Positions 1 through 8,598 are shown, counted from the stretch's first letter. The stretch is 64,000 bases of DNA from Elusimicrobiota bacterium (GCA_016196755.1 JACPXC010000011.1:1-64000), one strand, 5' to 3'. Numbers and translations are program-made. The notes: generated by a model not told the origin, from the sequence alone.

Positions 1-92
1 AGATGGCCCTCATGTATTCCCATTTGGCCCGTGGGCTCATCTTCGACGCCTCCGAAAGGCGCGTTATATTGCGCCGTTCGGTAACATCTTAA
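1..92 (+). other. possible 3' end of an upstream gene cut by the window edge
   Basis: One + frame is open from the left edge to a TAA at 90-92 and reads as about 29 plausible residues (ending RRVILRRSVTS) with moderately GC-rich third positions. It may be the tail of a gene that begins outside the window. It is too short to assign to a family, and it may simply be a chance open frame. Confidence 0.2.
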
Positions 93-125
93 GTGAGTAA
101 GCGACCCCCGTTTCGGTAACATCTT
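77..125. repeat. 14-bp direct repeat, 35 bp apart, upstream of the M23 gene
   Basis: TTCGGTAACATCTT occurs at 77-90 and again, unchanged, at 112-125. The 35-bp period (just over three helical turns) and the position upstream of the promoter at 146-174 fit a pair of activator or repressor sites. No regulator is identified; a simple local duplication is the alternative. Confidence 0.5.
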
Positions 126-145
126 GGCTGATTAAATACGGAGAC

Positions 146-174
146 TTGACAGGGGCCGGACATGACACTAACCT
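146..174 (+). promoter_or_regulatory. sigma70-type promoter of the M23/caspase operon
   Basis: TTGACA (146-151), a 17-bp spacer, then TAACCT (169-174). The -10 ends 6 bases before the GTG at 181, so transcription should start at or next to the start codon and give a leaderless message. Confidence 0.6.
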
Positions 175-180
175 AAGCGG

Positions 181-873
181 GTGCGCGCGTTGCTCTGCCT
201 CTTGGGGGCTTGGGCCGTCCTCGCGGCTCAGCCTGGAACCTCCTCCGCGGACGATGGTGTCGAATACGGCCCGGCCGACCCCGGAGAGGGAGGCGACGAT
301 TTCACGGCGGCCGCAAGGGGGGTGGACGGCCGTGATCCCGAGGACCTTGACGAGGAGGCCTTGATGAGGGTCCTGCACGGAGCCGGGATGTCCCTCCCCC
401 CCGGGGTCAAGAGCAAGCTCCTGACCAAATTCCCGGTCAAGGTCTACAAAGGCCGGTGGCGCTGGCCCACGCAAGAGGGGCGAATCTCTTCGGAGTACGG
501 ACCCCGCTGGGGCAAGGAGCACCGCGGGATCGACGTCGCCGCCGCGCCCGGCGTCCCCGTTTACGCGGCCGCCGCGGGCGAGGTCTTGTACGCCGACAAC
601 GGGCTCCGCGGCTGGGGCAACGTCGTCCTGATCCAACACGACCTCAAGACCATGACGGTCTACGCCCACAACACCGAGATGTTCGCGAAGAAGGGACAAA
701 AGGTCAAGCCGGGCGAGAAGATCGCGACCGTCGGTTCGACGGGAATTTCCACCGGCCCGCACCTTCACTTCGAGATCCGCGGCAGCAAGGGGCCCGTCGA
801 TCCGCGGAGGATACTCCCGAAGAACAAGCGCCCCTTGGCGGCGGGAATGGGGCGCAATGGAGTGGGAAAATGA
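181..873 (+). CDS. secreted M23 (LytM-type) peptidase
   Basis: A 230-residue zinc endopeptidase expected to cut peptidoglycan cross-links in the periplasm. Residues 1-23 form a signal peptide; an acidic linker follows; the M23 domain covers about 95-215. Metal ligands are visible: H114 and D118 (HRGID), H163 (YAH), and H194/H196 in GPHLHFE, so the site looks intact. The GTG start at 181 is preferred because the signal peptide begins there and a promoter sits directly upstream. The stop overlaps the start of the next gene (ATGA), so it heads a translationally coupled operon of four genes. Its cell-wall role is inferred from the family; the linked cyclic-nucleotide and caspase genes suggest regulated wall remodelling or a stress response. 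Confidence 0.88.
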   Translation: MRALLCLLGAWAVLAAQPGTSSADDGVEYGPADPGEGGDDFTAAARGVDGRDPEDLDEEALMRVLHGAGMSLPPGVKSKLLTKFPVKVYKGRWRWPTQEGRISSEYGPRWGKEHRGIDVAAAPGVPVYAAAAGEVLYADNGLRGWGNVVLIQHDLKTMTVYAHNTEMFAKKGQKVKPGEKIATVGSTGISTGPHLHFEIRGSKGPVDPRRILPKNKRPLAAGMGRNGVGK

Positions 874-1370
874 TCGAGGCGATAAAATCCTATTTCTGGG
901 ACCCGGAAACCGAGCGGCGCGAGACCTTCCTGCGCGGGGTACCGCTTTTCGAGCGGCTCGGGCGAAGGGACCTCGCGCGTCTGGCGTCGATCATGACCGA
1001 GTGCGCCTACAGCGAGGGGGAAACGGTGTTTAGGGAGGGGGATGTCGGCCGGGCGCTGGCCTTGGTATGTTCCGGCCGGATCGAGATTTCAAGGAGCCTC
1101 GCCGGCGGAAAATCCGTCACCCTGCGCCTCGTCGAGCCGGGCGGCTACATCGGCGAGATGGCTCTCCTCGACGAGGCTCCTCGCTCGGCCACCGCCGTCG
1201 CGGTCGAGGCCTCCCGAGTCTATCTGCTCCACAAGGCCAGGCTTTCGGGACTCATGCTGAGCCGCCCGGCGATGGGGATGCAGATCATCGGCGAGTTCGG
1301 GAAGCTCCTCGCCAAGCGCTTCAGGGAAGCCGAAACCAAAGCCCTCCTGGCCGCCGAAACCCCCCGATGA
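870..1370 (+). CDS. cyclic-nucleotide-binding domain protein without a DNA-binding domain
   Basis: A 166-residue protein made almost wholly of one cNMP-binding domain (about residues 25-145). The phosphate-binding cassette is recognisable in GEMALLDEAPRSA, with the conserved Glu and Arg. No helix-turn-helix follows, so this is not a Crp/Fnr transcription factor; it more likely acts as a nucleotide-sensing partner of another protein. The ATG at 870 overlaps the stop of the M23 gene by four bases, and its own stop overlaps the next start in the same way. A longer upstream reading of the frame (from about 456) is out-of-frame translation of the peptidase gene and was discarded. Confidence 0.85.
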   Translation: MIEAIKSYFWDPETERRETFLRGVPLFERLGRRDLARLASIMTECAYSEGETVFREGDVGRALALVCSGRIEISRSLAGGKSVTLRLVEPGGYIGEMALLDEAPRSATAVAVEASRVYLLHKARLSGLMLSRPAMGMQIIGEFGKLLAKRFREAETKALLAAETPR

Positions 1371-2512
1371 GCCTTTCGCGGCTCCTCGCCTACTGCTTCC
1401 CTCTCGGCTCCGCCGCACTCGCGGCCGCGCTGCTCTGGGCCGCAAGGCCGGTGCTCATGCCGTTTCTTCTCGCGTTGGCCTTCGCCTACCTCGCCGATCC
1501 CGCCGTCCGGTCGTTCCAATCCCTGGGACTCCGACGCGCCCCGAGCGTCGGACTCGTCCACCTCATCCTGATCGCGGCCGTGGTCGCGGGGGCCTCTTTC
1601 GCCGTAAAGCGGCTCAGGGCCGAGACGGCCCGCATCGAATCGGGCACCTCGGCGCCGTGGGAGGAGCTCGACTCGAGCGACGCCGGGCAATTGGAGAACG
1701 CCGCCCGGCTCAGCCCCGTCGCCGAAAAATTCGACGATCTCCTCGCGGCCGCCGAGCCTTGGGTCCTCGAGGCCAACGAGTGGACGCTTGGAGTCGACAT
1801 GGAGGGTTGGCGCTCTAAGGCGGCCGCCGGGGCGGCGTCCGGACTCGGCGTCGGCGTTTCCGAGTTCGGGGCGCTGCTCATACGGGCGCTCTCGTGGCTT
1901 CTCCTGATCCCCTTCGCGTCATATTTCATCCTGCTGGCCGGCCCCGGGGCCCTCGACTCCCTGCTCCGGCTGGCCTCGGGACGCCACATCGAGAAGACCC
2001 TGCACGTCCTCTGGTCGCTCGATGAATCGGTGGGGCGCTATTGCCGGGGGATCCTGCTCGAAAGCCTCGGGATAGGCCTGCTCACCTACGCCGGTCTGCG
2101 CGCCCTGGGCGTCGATTTCGCCTTGTGGCTCTCGCTCCTATCCGGGGCGGCCAACGTGATTCCCGTCGCGGGCCCGGCCGCGGCGGCCGCGGCCGCGCTC
2201 CTCGTTTCCTTCGGAGGGGTACTCCAACCGGGCGCGGGGACGGTTCTCGGTCTTTTCGCGGCCTTGCGCGCGGTCGACCACTGGGCCCTCAAACCGGCTC
2301 TCATGCACGGCGCGGGAGAGCTCCACCCCCTCGCGGTCCTTTTCTCGGTCTGCTGCGGCGCGGCGCTCGGAGGACCCGCGGGCTTGCTGCTCGCGGTCCC
2401 GGCCGCCTGCGTCCTGCGGGTCTTCCTCGTCTCCGGATGGGAATGGACTCGGGACGAACTGGGGCTCAAGGCCCCTCCCGGGGACCTTCGCGCGGAGCGG
2501 GCCCTTGTTTGA
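1367..2512 (+). CDS. AI-2E family (PerM-like) membrane transporter
   Basis: A 381-residue polytopic inner-membrane protein. Two hydrophobic segments lie at the N-terminus (residues about 10-40), followed by one near 60, a soluble loop of roughly 100 residues, and a C-terminal cluster of at least four segments. This is the layout and length of the AI-2E/PerM exporter family, whose members include autoinducer-2 exporters and Na+/H+ antiporters. The substrate cannot be told from sequence. The start overlaps the previous stop (ATGA), and the last eight bases overlap the TTG start of the caspase gene, so expression should be coupled within the operon. Confidence 0.82.
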   Translation: MSLSRLLAYCFPLGSAALAAALLWAARPVLMPFLLALAFAYLADPAVRSFQSLGLRRAPSVGLVHLILIAAVVAGASFAVKRLRAETARIESGTSAPWEELDSSDAGQLENAARLSPVAEKFDDLLAAAEPWVLEANEWTLGVDMEGWRSKAAAGAASGLGVGVSEFGALLIRALSWLLLIPFASYFILLAGPGALDSLLRLASGRHIEKTLHVLWSLDESVGRYCRGILLESLGIGLLTYAGLRALGVDFALWLSLLSGAANVIPVAGPAAAAAAALLVSFGGVLQPGAGTVLGLFAALRAVDHWALKPALMHGAGELHPLAVLFSVCCGAALGGPAGLLLAVPAACVLRVFLVSGWEWTRDELGLKAPPGDLRAERALV

Positions 2513-5498
2513 GGCCCGGGCGGGCGTCCTCGCGGCCATTCTTTGGATGCTTCCCCTCTCGGTCCTCTTCGCGGAGGCGCCTTCCGAGAAGCCCTTCCTG
2601 CGCATCGAGGCAGGGATGCACACGGCCTTGATCACCGCAATCGCGATGGACGCCTCGGGCAGGCTCCTCGCGACCGCCTCTCTCGACAAGACCGCGCGGA
2701 TCTGGGACCTCGCCGATTGGACGGCGGGCGGAGTCCCCGAACCCGTCCGGATCCTCCGGCCCCCGATCGGAGCGGGAGCCGAGGGCGCGATTTACGCGAT
2801 CGCGCTGTCTGCGGACGGGAAAACCGCGGCCGCGGCGGGCCACACCGGGACCGCCTGGGGAAAGACAGCGATCTATCTGTTCGACGTCGACAGCGGCGAA
2901 CTGCGCAAGCGGCTTTCGCTCAGGGTCAGCGACGCCGTGAACCGGCTCGCATTCTCGAAGGACGGGCGCTACCTCGCCGCGGCTCTCGGCGGCCGGGGCG
3001 GGATCCGGCTATTCGACTCCGCCGAGGACTACGCCTTCGTCGCCGGCGACACGGACTTCAAGGGGCCGAGCTACGGCCTCGATTTCGACCGCGAGGGGCG
3101 CCTGGCCGCTTCAGCCTACGACGGGACCGTCCGCCTCTACGGGGACGGCTACCGCAAGGGTTCGAAGGCCTCCCCGAAGCGCGTCTCCCCGCTCGCCGCC
3201 CGCCAGACACGGGCCGGGCGGCAGCCGGCGGGGCTCGCCTTTTCTCCCGACGGAAAAAGCCTGGCCGTCGGCTTCAACGACTCACCAGGCGTCGTCGTCC
3301 TTGACGCGCGCGACCTCGCAGTCCGCTTCACCCCGGACCCCGGCGGCGTGAACGGGCCTTTATCCGCGGTCGCTTGGTCGACCGACGGAAGCTTCCTTTT
3401 CGCCGGGGGAAAGAACGCCCTCAAGGGCCGCTTCGCCGTCCGCCGCTGGACGGCCGGGGGCCGGAACCCGGTCGACGTCGCCGCCGCCGGAGACACCCTC
3501 ACAGCCATTCTCCCGCACGGCGAGCGCGGCGCCCTGTTCAGTTCGGCCGAACCCTCCTTCGGGGTGATCGACGCCGCCGGAAAACCCGGACGGGTCCGCG
3601 CGCCCGTGACCGCGGATTTCCGCGGCCACCGCGAAGGTCTGCGTCTCTCGAGCGATGGTTCGATCGTGGACTTCTCCTTCAAGAACGGCGGGGAGGCCCC
3701 CGCGCGATTCTCGGTCTTCGGCCGGTCCTTGATCCCCGACCCGCCGCCCGCAAGCGAGCTCGCCGGGCCGGCGCTTTCAGCCAAGGGACTCGTGGTCTCC
3801 GATTGGAAGAACGACACCCGCCCCAAGCTCAACGGGCGGGGCCTCGTCTTGGACTTAGACGAGAGATCGCGCAGCCTGTCCGTCGAACCCGGGGGACGGG
3901 GTTTCCTCCTCGGGACGGAACGGCGCCTGCGGCGCTACGACGCGCGGGGAGCGCGGATCTGGGAGCGGCCTGTTCCAGGTCCCGCCTGGGCCGTCAACGT
4001 CGCCGGAAAGGAACCCCTGGTTTCGGCGGCGCTCGGGGACGGCACGATTCGCTGGTATTCGCTCCAAAGCGGGGCCGAGCTGTTGGCGCTGTTCCCCCAC
4101 CCCGACGGCCGGAGGTGGGTGATGTGGACCCCGACAGGCTATTACGACGCCTCGGTCAACGGCGAGGATCTGATCGGCTGGCACGTGAACAACGGTCCGG
4201 ACAAGGCCGCCTCGTTCTACTCGGCCGGACAGTTCCGGTCTCTCTATTCCGCCCCGCGAGTCGTCGCCGAGATCCTCGACCGATTCAACGAGGACGAGGC
4301 CGTTCGCGTCGGCCTCAAGCAAGCCAGGCGCGAGCTCGACAAGGGCCTCCTGCCCCCCGGCTTCGTCCTCCTCGGCGAGCCCGAGGTCGCGGGCCTGGAC
4401 GTCGCGGTTCGCTACCGCGTCGCGGACGCCGCGGGGGGGCCGCCGGGTGAGGACGCCTCCGTCGCGGTGCTGTTCGACGGCCGCCCCGTGCACGCGGCGA
4501 CCCCCCCCTCGGGCGGCGAAGGGACGATGCGCTTCACGGTCCCGCGGACCTCGGGCCTCTTGTCGTTTATCACGAAGAGCCGCTTCGCGGTCGGGCGGCC
4601 GGTCTCGATCGCCTTGGGAAAGCCGGACCCCCGCGATTTCACCCCGCGCGCCAGGTCCGCGTTCAAGGCCTCGGCGCGCTCGAGCGCGAAGCCCTCGGCG
4701 CCCGAGGTCGGCGGGCTTCCCAACTTGTGGATACTCGCGGTCGGGGTCTCGCGCTTCCTCGACAAGGCCACCAATCCACTGAGCTTCGCCCATCTCGACG
4801 CCCAAGCCTTCGTTGAGAGCATGAAAAAACAGCAGGGAAAGCTCTACGCGAAGGTGTCCGCGGGCCGCCCCCTCCTCAACGAACTCGCGACGAAGAACAA
4901 CATCGAGGAGGGCCTCCAGTGGCTGAGCCGGGTGACGGGGCCCGGCGACGTGGGGGTCGTCTACATGTCGAGCCACGGCACGACAGACGATAAGGGAAAC
5001 TACCTCTTCGTCAACTACGATGCGGGAAAAGACGCCGGCTCGCTTCTCTCGGGAGAGAAGATCCGCGATATTCTCGGGAAAGCGCGGGGCAAGCTCGTGG
5101 TTTTCCTCGACACCTGCCATTCGGGAGAGGTCATGGGAGCCAACCGGGGCGTCAACGTGGACGGGTTCGTCAACCAACTGGCCAGCCCCGAGAGCGGGGT
5201 CGTGGTTTTCACGGCGGCGACGGGCAGCCAACTCTCCTACGAGTACCCCGCCTGCGGTCATGGGATTTTCACGCAGGCCCTTCTGGAAGGTGTCGAGGGA
5301 CGGGCGGCGTATCGCGACGACAAAGCGACCATCGGTTCCCTCGACGACTACATCTGGGGGAAAGTCAGTTGGGTCTCCAAAAAGGCCAACACGGTCCAGA
5401 CCCCTTCCTCCGCCAAGCCCTACCTGATGCCCAATTTTCCGCTCGCTTCGAGCATCCCGGAGAGCCAACGGACGAAGATCTGTTTTCCCCGCCCGTAA
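2505..5498 (+). CDS. secreted WD40-repeat / caspase-fold (C14) protease
   Basis: A 997-residue protein. A hydrophobic leader (about residues 8-23) predicts export. WD40-like repeats occupy about 40-540 (for example DKTARIWDL and DGTVRLYGD) and should form a propeller. A caspase/metacaspase domain covers about 740-975, with the catalytic dyad visible as H824 in SSHG and C871 in DTCHSG. Bacterial proteins of this type cleave after basic or acidic residues and are often linked to regulated proteolysis or cell death; the target here is unknown. The start is a TTG at 2505 that overlaps the stop of the transporter gene; no better start precedes the leader. It is the last gene of the M23 operon. Confidence 0.87.
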   Translation: MFEARAGVLAAILWMLPLSVLFAEAPSEKPFLRIEAGMHTALITAIAMDASGRLLATASLDKTARIWDLADWTAGGVPEPVRILRPPIGAGAEGAIYAIALSADGKTAAAAGHTGTAWGKTAIYLFDVDSGELRKRLSLRVSDAVNRLAFSKDGRYLAAALGGRGGIRLFDSAEDYAFVAGDTDFKGPSYGLDFDREGRLAASAYDGTVRLYGDGYRKGSKASPKRVSPLAARQTRAGRQPAGLAFSPDGKSLAVGFNDSPGVVVLDARDLAVRFTPDPGGVNGPLSAVAWSTDGSFLFAGGKNALKGRFAVRRWTAGGRNPVDVAAAGDTLTAILPHGERGALFSSAEPSFGVIDAAGKPGRVRAPVTADFRGHREGLRLSSDGSIVDFSFKNGGEAPARFSVFGRSLIPDPPPASELAGPALSAKGLVVSDWKNDTRPKLNGRGLVLDLDERSRSLSVEPGGRGFLLGTERRLRRYDARGARIWERPVPGPAWAVNVAGKEPLVSAALGDGTIRWYSLQSGAELLALFPHPDGRRWVMWTPTGYYDASVNGEDLIGWHVNNGPDKAASFYSAGQFRSLYSAPRVVAEILDRFNEDEAVRVGLKQARRELDKGLLPPGFVLLGEPEVAGLDVAVRYRVADAAGGPPGEDASVAVLFDGRPVHAATPPSGGEGTMRFTVPRTSGLLSFITKSRFAVGRPVSIALGKPDPRDFTPRARSAFKASARSSAKPSAPEVGGLPNLWILAVGVSRFLDKATNPLSFAHLDAQAFVESMKKQQGKLYAKVSAGRPLLNELATKNNIEEGLQWLSRVTGPGDVGVVYMSSHGTTDDKGNYLFVNYDAGKDAGSLLSGEKIRDILGKARGKLVVFLDTCHSGEVMGANRGVNVDGFVNQLASPESGVVVFTAATGSQLSYEYPACGHGIFTQALLEGVEGRAAYRDDKATIGSLDDYIWGKVSWVSKKANTVQTPSSAKPYLMPNFPLASSIPESQRTKICFPRP

Positions 5499-5561
5499 TC
5501 ACTTCCGACGGAGACTCGCAACATAAGGGAACTTTTTCGGGGGGGTCGGCGTACTAGCAGT

Positions 5562-5936
5562 ATGGAAAACCCCAACGAGCCGTTCGTCCCGCCCATCGTC
5601 ACCGTCCGCGGCATGCGCGTCGTCCTCGACGCGGACGCCGCCGTCCTCTACCAGGTCCCCCTCGAAGAGCTGCGCCGCCGGGTGCGGCGCGAGTCCCGGC
5701 GCTTCCCCGAGGACTTCATGGTCTGCCTCTCGCCCGCGGAGGCCGACCGCCTGGCCGCGCGCTGCGGCGGGGAGGCGCCGCGCTTCGCCTTCCTCCCGGA
5801 GGGCATAGCGATGCTGGCGGCCGTGCTCGACAGCGGGCTGGCGGTCAACGGCAACGTGAACATGACCCGCGCCTTCGTCATGCTCGACCGCCTGGCCTGC
5901 GCGGGCCTGCCCGCGCCGACCATCTGCCCGAATTGA
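5562..5936 (+). CDS. ORF6N domain protein
   Basis: A 124-residue protein whose first 95 residues match the ORF6N (KilA-N associated) DNA-binding domain: VRGMRVVLDAD, a tyrosine in LYQVPLEELRRRV, RRFPEDFMVCLS, and an alanine-rich helix containing FLPEGIAMLAAVL. The domain was first noticed in phage proteins and is often found as single chromosomal copies. No phage genes are adjacent, so a host regulatory role is as likely as a prophage remnant. It lies alone, 63 bases after the caspase gene, and ends against the convergent receiver gene. Confidence 0.8.
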   Translation: MENPNEPFVPPIVTVRGMRVVLDADAAVLYQVPLEELRRRVRRESRRFPEDFMVCLSPAEADRLAARCGGEAPRFAFLPEGIAMLAAVLDSGLAVNGNVNMTRAFVMLDRLACAGLPAPTICPN

Positions 5937-5939
5937 GGG

Positions 5940-6311
5940 TTATTTGGCCAAGGCCGCGGAGACGGCCAGGTGGAAGGAGTCGATGAGGAACGGCTTCGAG
6001 AGGAACCCAGCCACGTAGGGCGCCTTCTTGACCGAGTCGTCGATGGACACGCTTCCGGTCACGATCAGGATCTTGAGGGACTTCAGGCGCTCCTCGTTCT
6101 GGACGCGCTTGGCCAGCGACAGGCCGTCGAGGCCGCGCATCATGACGTCGCTGATGAGGAGGTCCGGTACGGGCCGGAGCGCGTCGGCAAGGAAGATGAA
6201 CGCCCGCACGGGATCGTCGGTGGCCGTGACCTCGTGGCCGCGCGCCGCGAGGGTCGCCTGCATCATCTCGAGGAGCGGCTTGTCGTCGTCTACGAGCAGG
6301 ATCCGAGCCAT
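5940..6311 (-). CDS. stand-alone response-regulator receiver (twin 1)
   Basis: A 123-residue single receiver domain. The acidic cluster D8-D10, phospho-acceptor D55 (SDVMM), T85 and K106 (SKPF) are all present, so it should be phosphorylated normally. There is no output domain, so it should act by protein contact or as a phosphate relay. It lies four bases downstream of a closely similar receiver, and the two share many residues (PDLLISDVMM, LIVT), which indicates tandem duplication. No histidine kinase is adjacent. Confidence 0.88.
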   Translation of the reverse strand: MARILLVDDDKPLLEMMQATLAARGHEVTATDDPVRAFIFLADALRPVPDLLISDVMMRGLDGLSLAKRVQNEERLKSLKILIVTGSVSIDDSVKKAPYVAGFLSKPFLIDSFHLAVSAALAK

Positions 6312-6315
6312 GATC

Positions 6316-6690
6316 TCAGGTCTTTGCCAGGGCCGCGGCCACCGTGTCGCGGAAGAGGTCGATCTTGAACGGCTTGGGGATGAAGCCCACGACGTTGGGG
6401 ACCTCTTTGAACATCTCGTCGAGCTGGGGCTTGGCCGTGACGATGAGGACCTTGAGGCTCCGGAGCCGCTCGTCCTCCATGAGCCGCCGCGTCAGCGTCA
6501 GGCCATCGATCCCGGGCATCATGACGTCGCTGATGAGGAGGTCCGGGACGGGGCTGCCGACGTCGACTAAGACGGTCCAAGCCTGGACCGGGTCGGCGAA
6601 GGCGACGACCTCATAGCCGAGGACACCCAGGGTGTCCTCCATCATATCGAGCAGGGCGCGGTCATCGTCTAGGACCATGATGGTCGCCAT
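6316..6690 (-). CDS. stand-alone response-regulator receiver (twin 2)
   Basis: A 124-residue single receiver domain with D8-D10, D55, T85 and K106 in place. It is the upstream partner of the twin receiver pair and probably transcribed with it. A TACACT box ends six bases before its ATG, suggesting a leaderless message. No DNA-binding or enzymatic output domain is present, and the cognate kinase is not obvious in the neighbourhood. Confidence 0.88.
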   Translation of the reverse strand: MATIMVLDDDRALLDMMEDTLGVLGYEVVAFADPVQAWTVLVDVGSPVPDLLISDVMMPGIDGLTLTRRLMEDERLRSLKVLIVTAKPQLDEMFKEVPNVVGFIPKPFKIDLFRDTVAAALAKT

Positions 6691-6696
6691 GGTCCG

Positions 6697-6702
6697 AGTG
6701 TA
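6697..6702 (-). promoter_or_regulatory. -10 box of the twin receiver operon
   Basis: On the minus strand TACACT is followed by six bases and then the ATG at 6690. The -35 region at the usual spacing (TGGCCT) is weak. It is the same arrangement as at several other first genes in the window. Confidence 0.45.
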
Positions 6703-6717
6703 GCGGAAAGTCCGAGG

Positions 6718-6945
6718 CTAGGCCATACCCGGGATGGGCCCGCAGCGCTCGGCGACCCGCCGCAGGGTCATGCCGGAGTTCCGCAACTGCACCACCCGGG
6801 CGACCGGCTTGCCCGAGCGCTTGGAGATGGCCAGGACTTGCCGGACCTCTCCCCACCCCAGGCCCTGGCCGCGCAGGGCCGCCGCCTCATGGACGCTGAT
6901 GCCGAACTCGGCCGCCACCGCCGCGGCCCGTTGGAATTCTCCCAT
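6718..6945 (-). CDS. small helical-repeat protein, function unknown
   Basis: A 75-residue protein with two or three copies of a short helical motif: a hydrophobic helix, then G-x-GW or G-M-T, then a helix (for example ALRGQGLGWGEVRQVLA and LRNSGMTLRRVAE). The pattern looks like small helix-turn-helix-like repeats, but no named family is claimed. It sits between the twin receivers and the ATP synthase region. Base composition matches the neighbours. It could be a small DNA- or protein-binding factor. Confidence 0.55.
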   Translation of the reverse strand: MGEFQRAAAVAAEFGISVHEAAALRGQGLGWGEVRQVLAISKRSGKPVARVVQLRNSGMTLRRVAERCGPIPGMA

Positions 6946-7016
6946 GAGGTAAGGATGGATGAGCGCCCCAAGGTCGGCGTCAGATAGCGGTCAAGAAAGT
7001 CTCAAATCCCCCCTGA

Positions 7017-8012
7017 CTACTTCTTGGAGGTTATAGGCACGTCCCGGCGCCCCGAGAGCCGGAGCGGGGAAAGGTCGTTGCCGGGCACGACGGTCAGCCG
7101 CGGGACGCCCTTCATCGCCGCCTGGATCATGTGCAGGGTGCGCCAGTACTCCTGCAGGTCGTCGAAGCGACCTTTGACTGGCAGGGCAACGTCCAGGTAG
7201 TTGTCGAGCACGTAGGCCGCGCTGCCGGCCAGGAGCACCGGTCCCCCGTCTAGGTTCACCCACAGTCCGAGCGTCCCCGGGGTGCGGCCGGGCAGGTTCA
7301 CGAGCATCAAGCTCCCGTCGCCCAGGAGGTCCATGCCGTTCTCGAAGGGGCCAAAGGACGGGCTGTTGGCGAGGTCGACGAGCTTGAGCTTGATCCGCCC
7401 CTCGAAGGCGGCCGGGTCGAGCGGCGCGGGCGGGGACTTCTGGCGGCCCTTGCGCCAATCCCACTCGCGCTCGCTGAGGACCACGGTGGCCTCGGGGAAT
7501 GCGTCGAGGAAGCCCGCCTGCTCGGGCTCGAGCGCGGAGACCACGACCCAGCGCACCTCCGAGACCCCGATGCCCTGCAGGGCCAGCTGGCTCACGATGT
7601 CTTGGCCGCGCTTCTGCTTGAAGGTGAACGGCCGCTGCTGGAGGACGTCCAGCACGCTCTCGGGGCGGCGCGCCGAAGAGCTCGAGAGCCCGGTCCCGAA
7701 CAGCACGACGCCGGCCGAGGAATGACGGATGACGAAGACCGGGGCGTCGAGCTTGAGCTTGGCGTGGAAGCTCTTCATCGCCGAGACGGTCTCCCCGTGC
7801 GTGCGGACGGTCCCGGTGTTGACCGCCGACATGCGGACGCTGTCGGCGCCGCGCCCAGAGAGCAAGGACAGCGCGAAGGTATGGGGGATCTTCCGGATGT
7901 CGGTCGGCTTGGGCGGCGGCATGACCAGCCAGGGGTTCTTGCCCTGAGGAAGCTCGGGAAGACAGCCCGCCAGGGCGGCGAGCAGGGCGGCCGCGGCCAG
8001 GGCGCGCCTCAC
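7017..8012 (-). CDS. metallo-beta-lactamase-fold lipoprotein lacking all metal ligands
   Basis: A 331-residue lipoprotein (lipobox ending LAGC, Cys17). The fold and order of motifs match the lactonase branch of the metallo-beta-lactamase family, yet each metal ligand is replaced: the HxHxDH segment reads SALEPEQAG (A160, E162, E164, Q165), the second motif LPGRTPG has R243 for His, AGSAAY has S264 for Asp, and PGND has N312 for His. It is therefore very probably not a hydrolase and may bind a ligand or a partner. The GTG start overlaps the stop of the preceding secreted protein by four bases. It is the last gene of the extended atp operon. Confidence 0.72.
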   Translation of the reverse strand: MRRALAAAALLAALAGCLPELPQGKNPWLVMPPPKPTDIRKIPHTFALSLLSGRGADSVRMSAVNTGTVRTHGETVSAMKSFHAKLKLDAPVFVIRHSSAGVVLFGTGLSSSSARRPESVLDVLQQRPFTFKQKRGQDIVSQLALQGIGVSEVRWVVVSALEPEQAGFLDAFPEATVVLSEREWDWRKGRQKSPPAPLDPAAFEGRIKLKLVDLANSPSFGPFENGMDLLGDGSLMLVNLPGRTPGTLGLWVNLDGGPVLLAGSAAYVLDNYLDVALPVKGRFDDLQEYWRTLHMIQAAMKGVPRLTVVPGNDLSPLRLSGRRDVPITSKK

Positions 8013-8587
8013 CGCGGGGCTTCTTCGAGGGCGAGGTTGAGGAGGACCTTGTCCTGGGAATCCTTCCAGGACCGCTCCACCTCCTCAAGGTGAGCGACGA
8101 TCTCGGCCGCCGCCGCGAAGGCGGCCGGATAGCGCGCCGCGTCGGCGCCCGCGGCGGCTCGCTCGGCGCTCAGGCTCTGGAGCTTGACCGGGATGTCGTC
8201 GGTCCCGGGCAGGAGGTTCTCGGTCTGGGTCTCGCGCTTGACGGCGCCGAGCTTTCTCAAGTCCTCGAGCGCCTTGGCCGCCGCGTCGCGCGAGAGGACG
8301 TAGGACCACTGCATGTAGCGGACCTTCTCCGAGCCGACCTGGCTCGAGGCCGGGACGGTGGAGACGCCCTTGCGCTTGGCCAGGACCTTCTCGACCTTCT
8401 CGCGGGCCTTGGCAAAATCCTTGGCCGCGACCTCGAGGTGCCAGAAGGCGCCATAGGCGCGCACCGGGTAGCGCTTCATCCAGAAGCCGCCCGGCGGCGG
8501 AGCCGCCAAGGCGACCGGGCCGGGCTGGGCCGTCTCGACGGCACGGGCCCCCGCCGCGCCTAAGAGGACCGTCAGGAGGGCGACCAT
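8009..8587 (-). CDS. secreted hypothetical protein downstream of atpC
   Basis: A 192-residue protein with an N-terminal signal peptide (about residues 1-16), a compact alpha/beta region (about 35-125), and a C-terminal helical stretch rich in Ala, Glu and Lys. No family is recognised with confidence; the middle resembles small domains that pair a strand-rich sheet with a long helix. It starts 11 bases after atpC and overlaps the lipoprotein gene by four bases, so it is probably co-expressed with the ATP synthase genes. Confidence 0.65.
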   Translation of the reverse strand: MVALLTVLLGAAGARAVETAQPGPVALAAPPPGGFWMKRYPVRAYGAFWHLEVAAKDFAKAREKVEKVLAKRKGVSTVPASSQVGSEKVRYMQWSYVLSRDAAAKALEDLRKLGAVKRETQTENLLPGTDDIPVKLQSLSAERAAAGADAARYPAAFAAAAEIVAHLEEVERSWKDSQDKVLLNLALEEAPR

Positions 8588-8598
8588 GCCCCCCGCGC

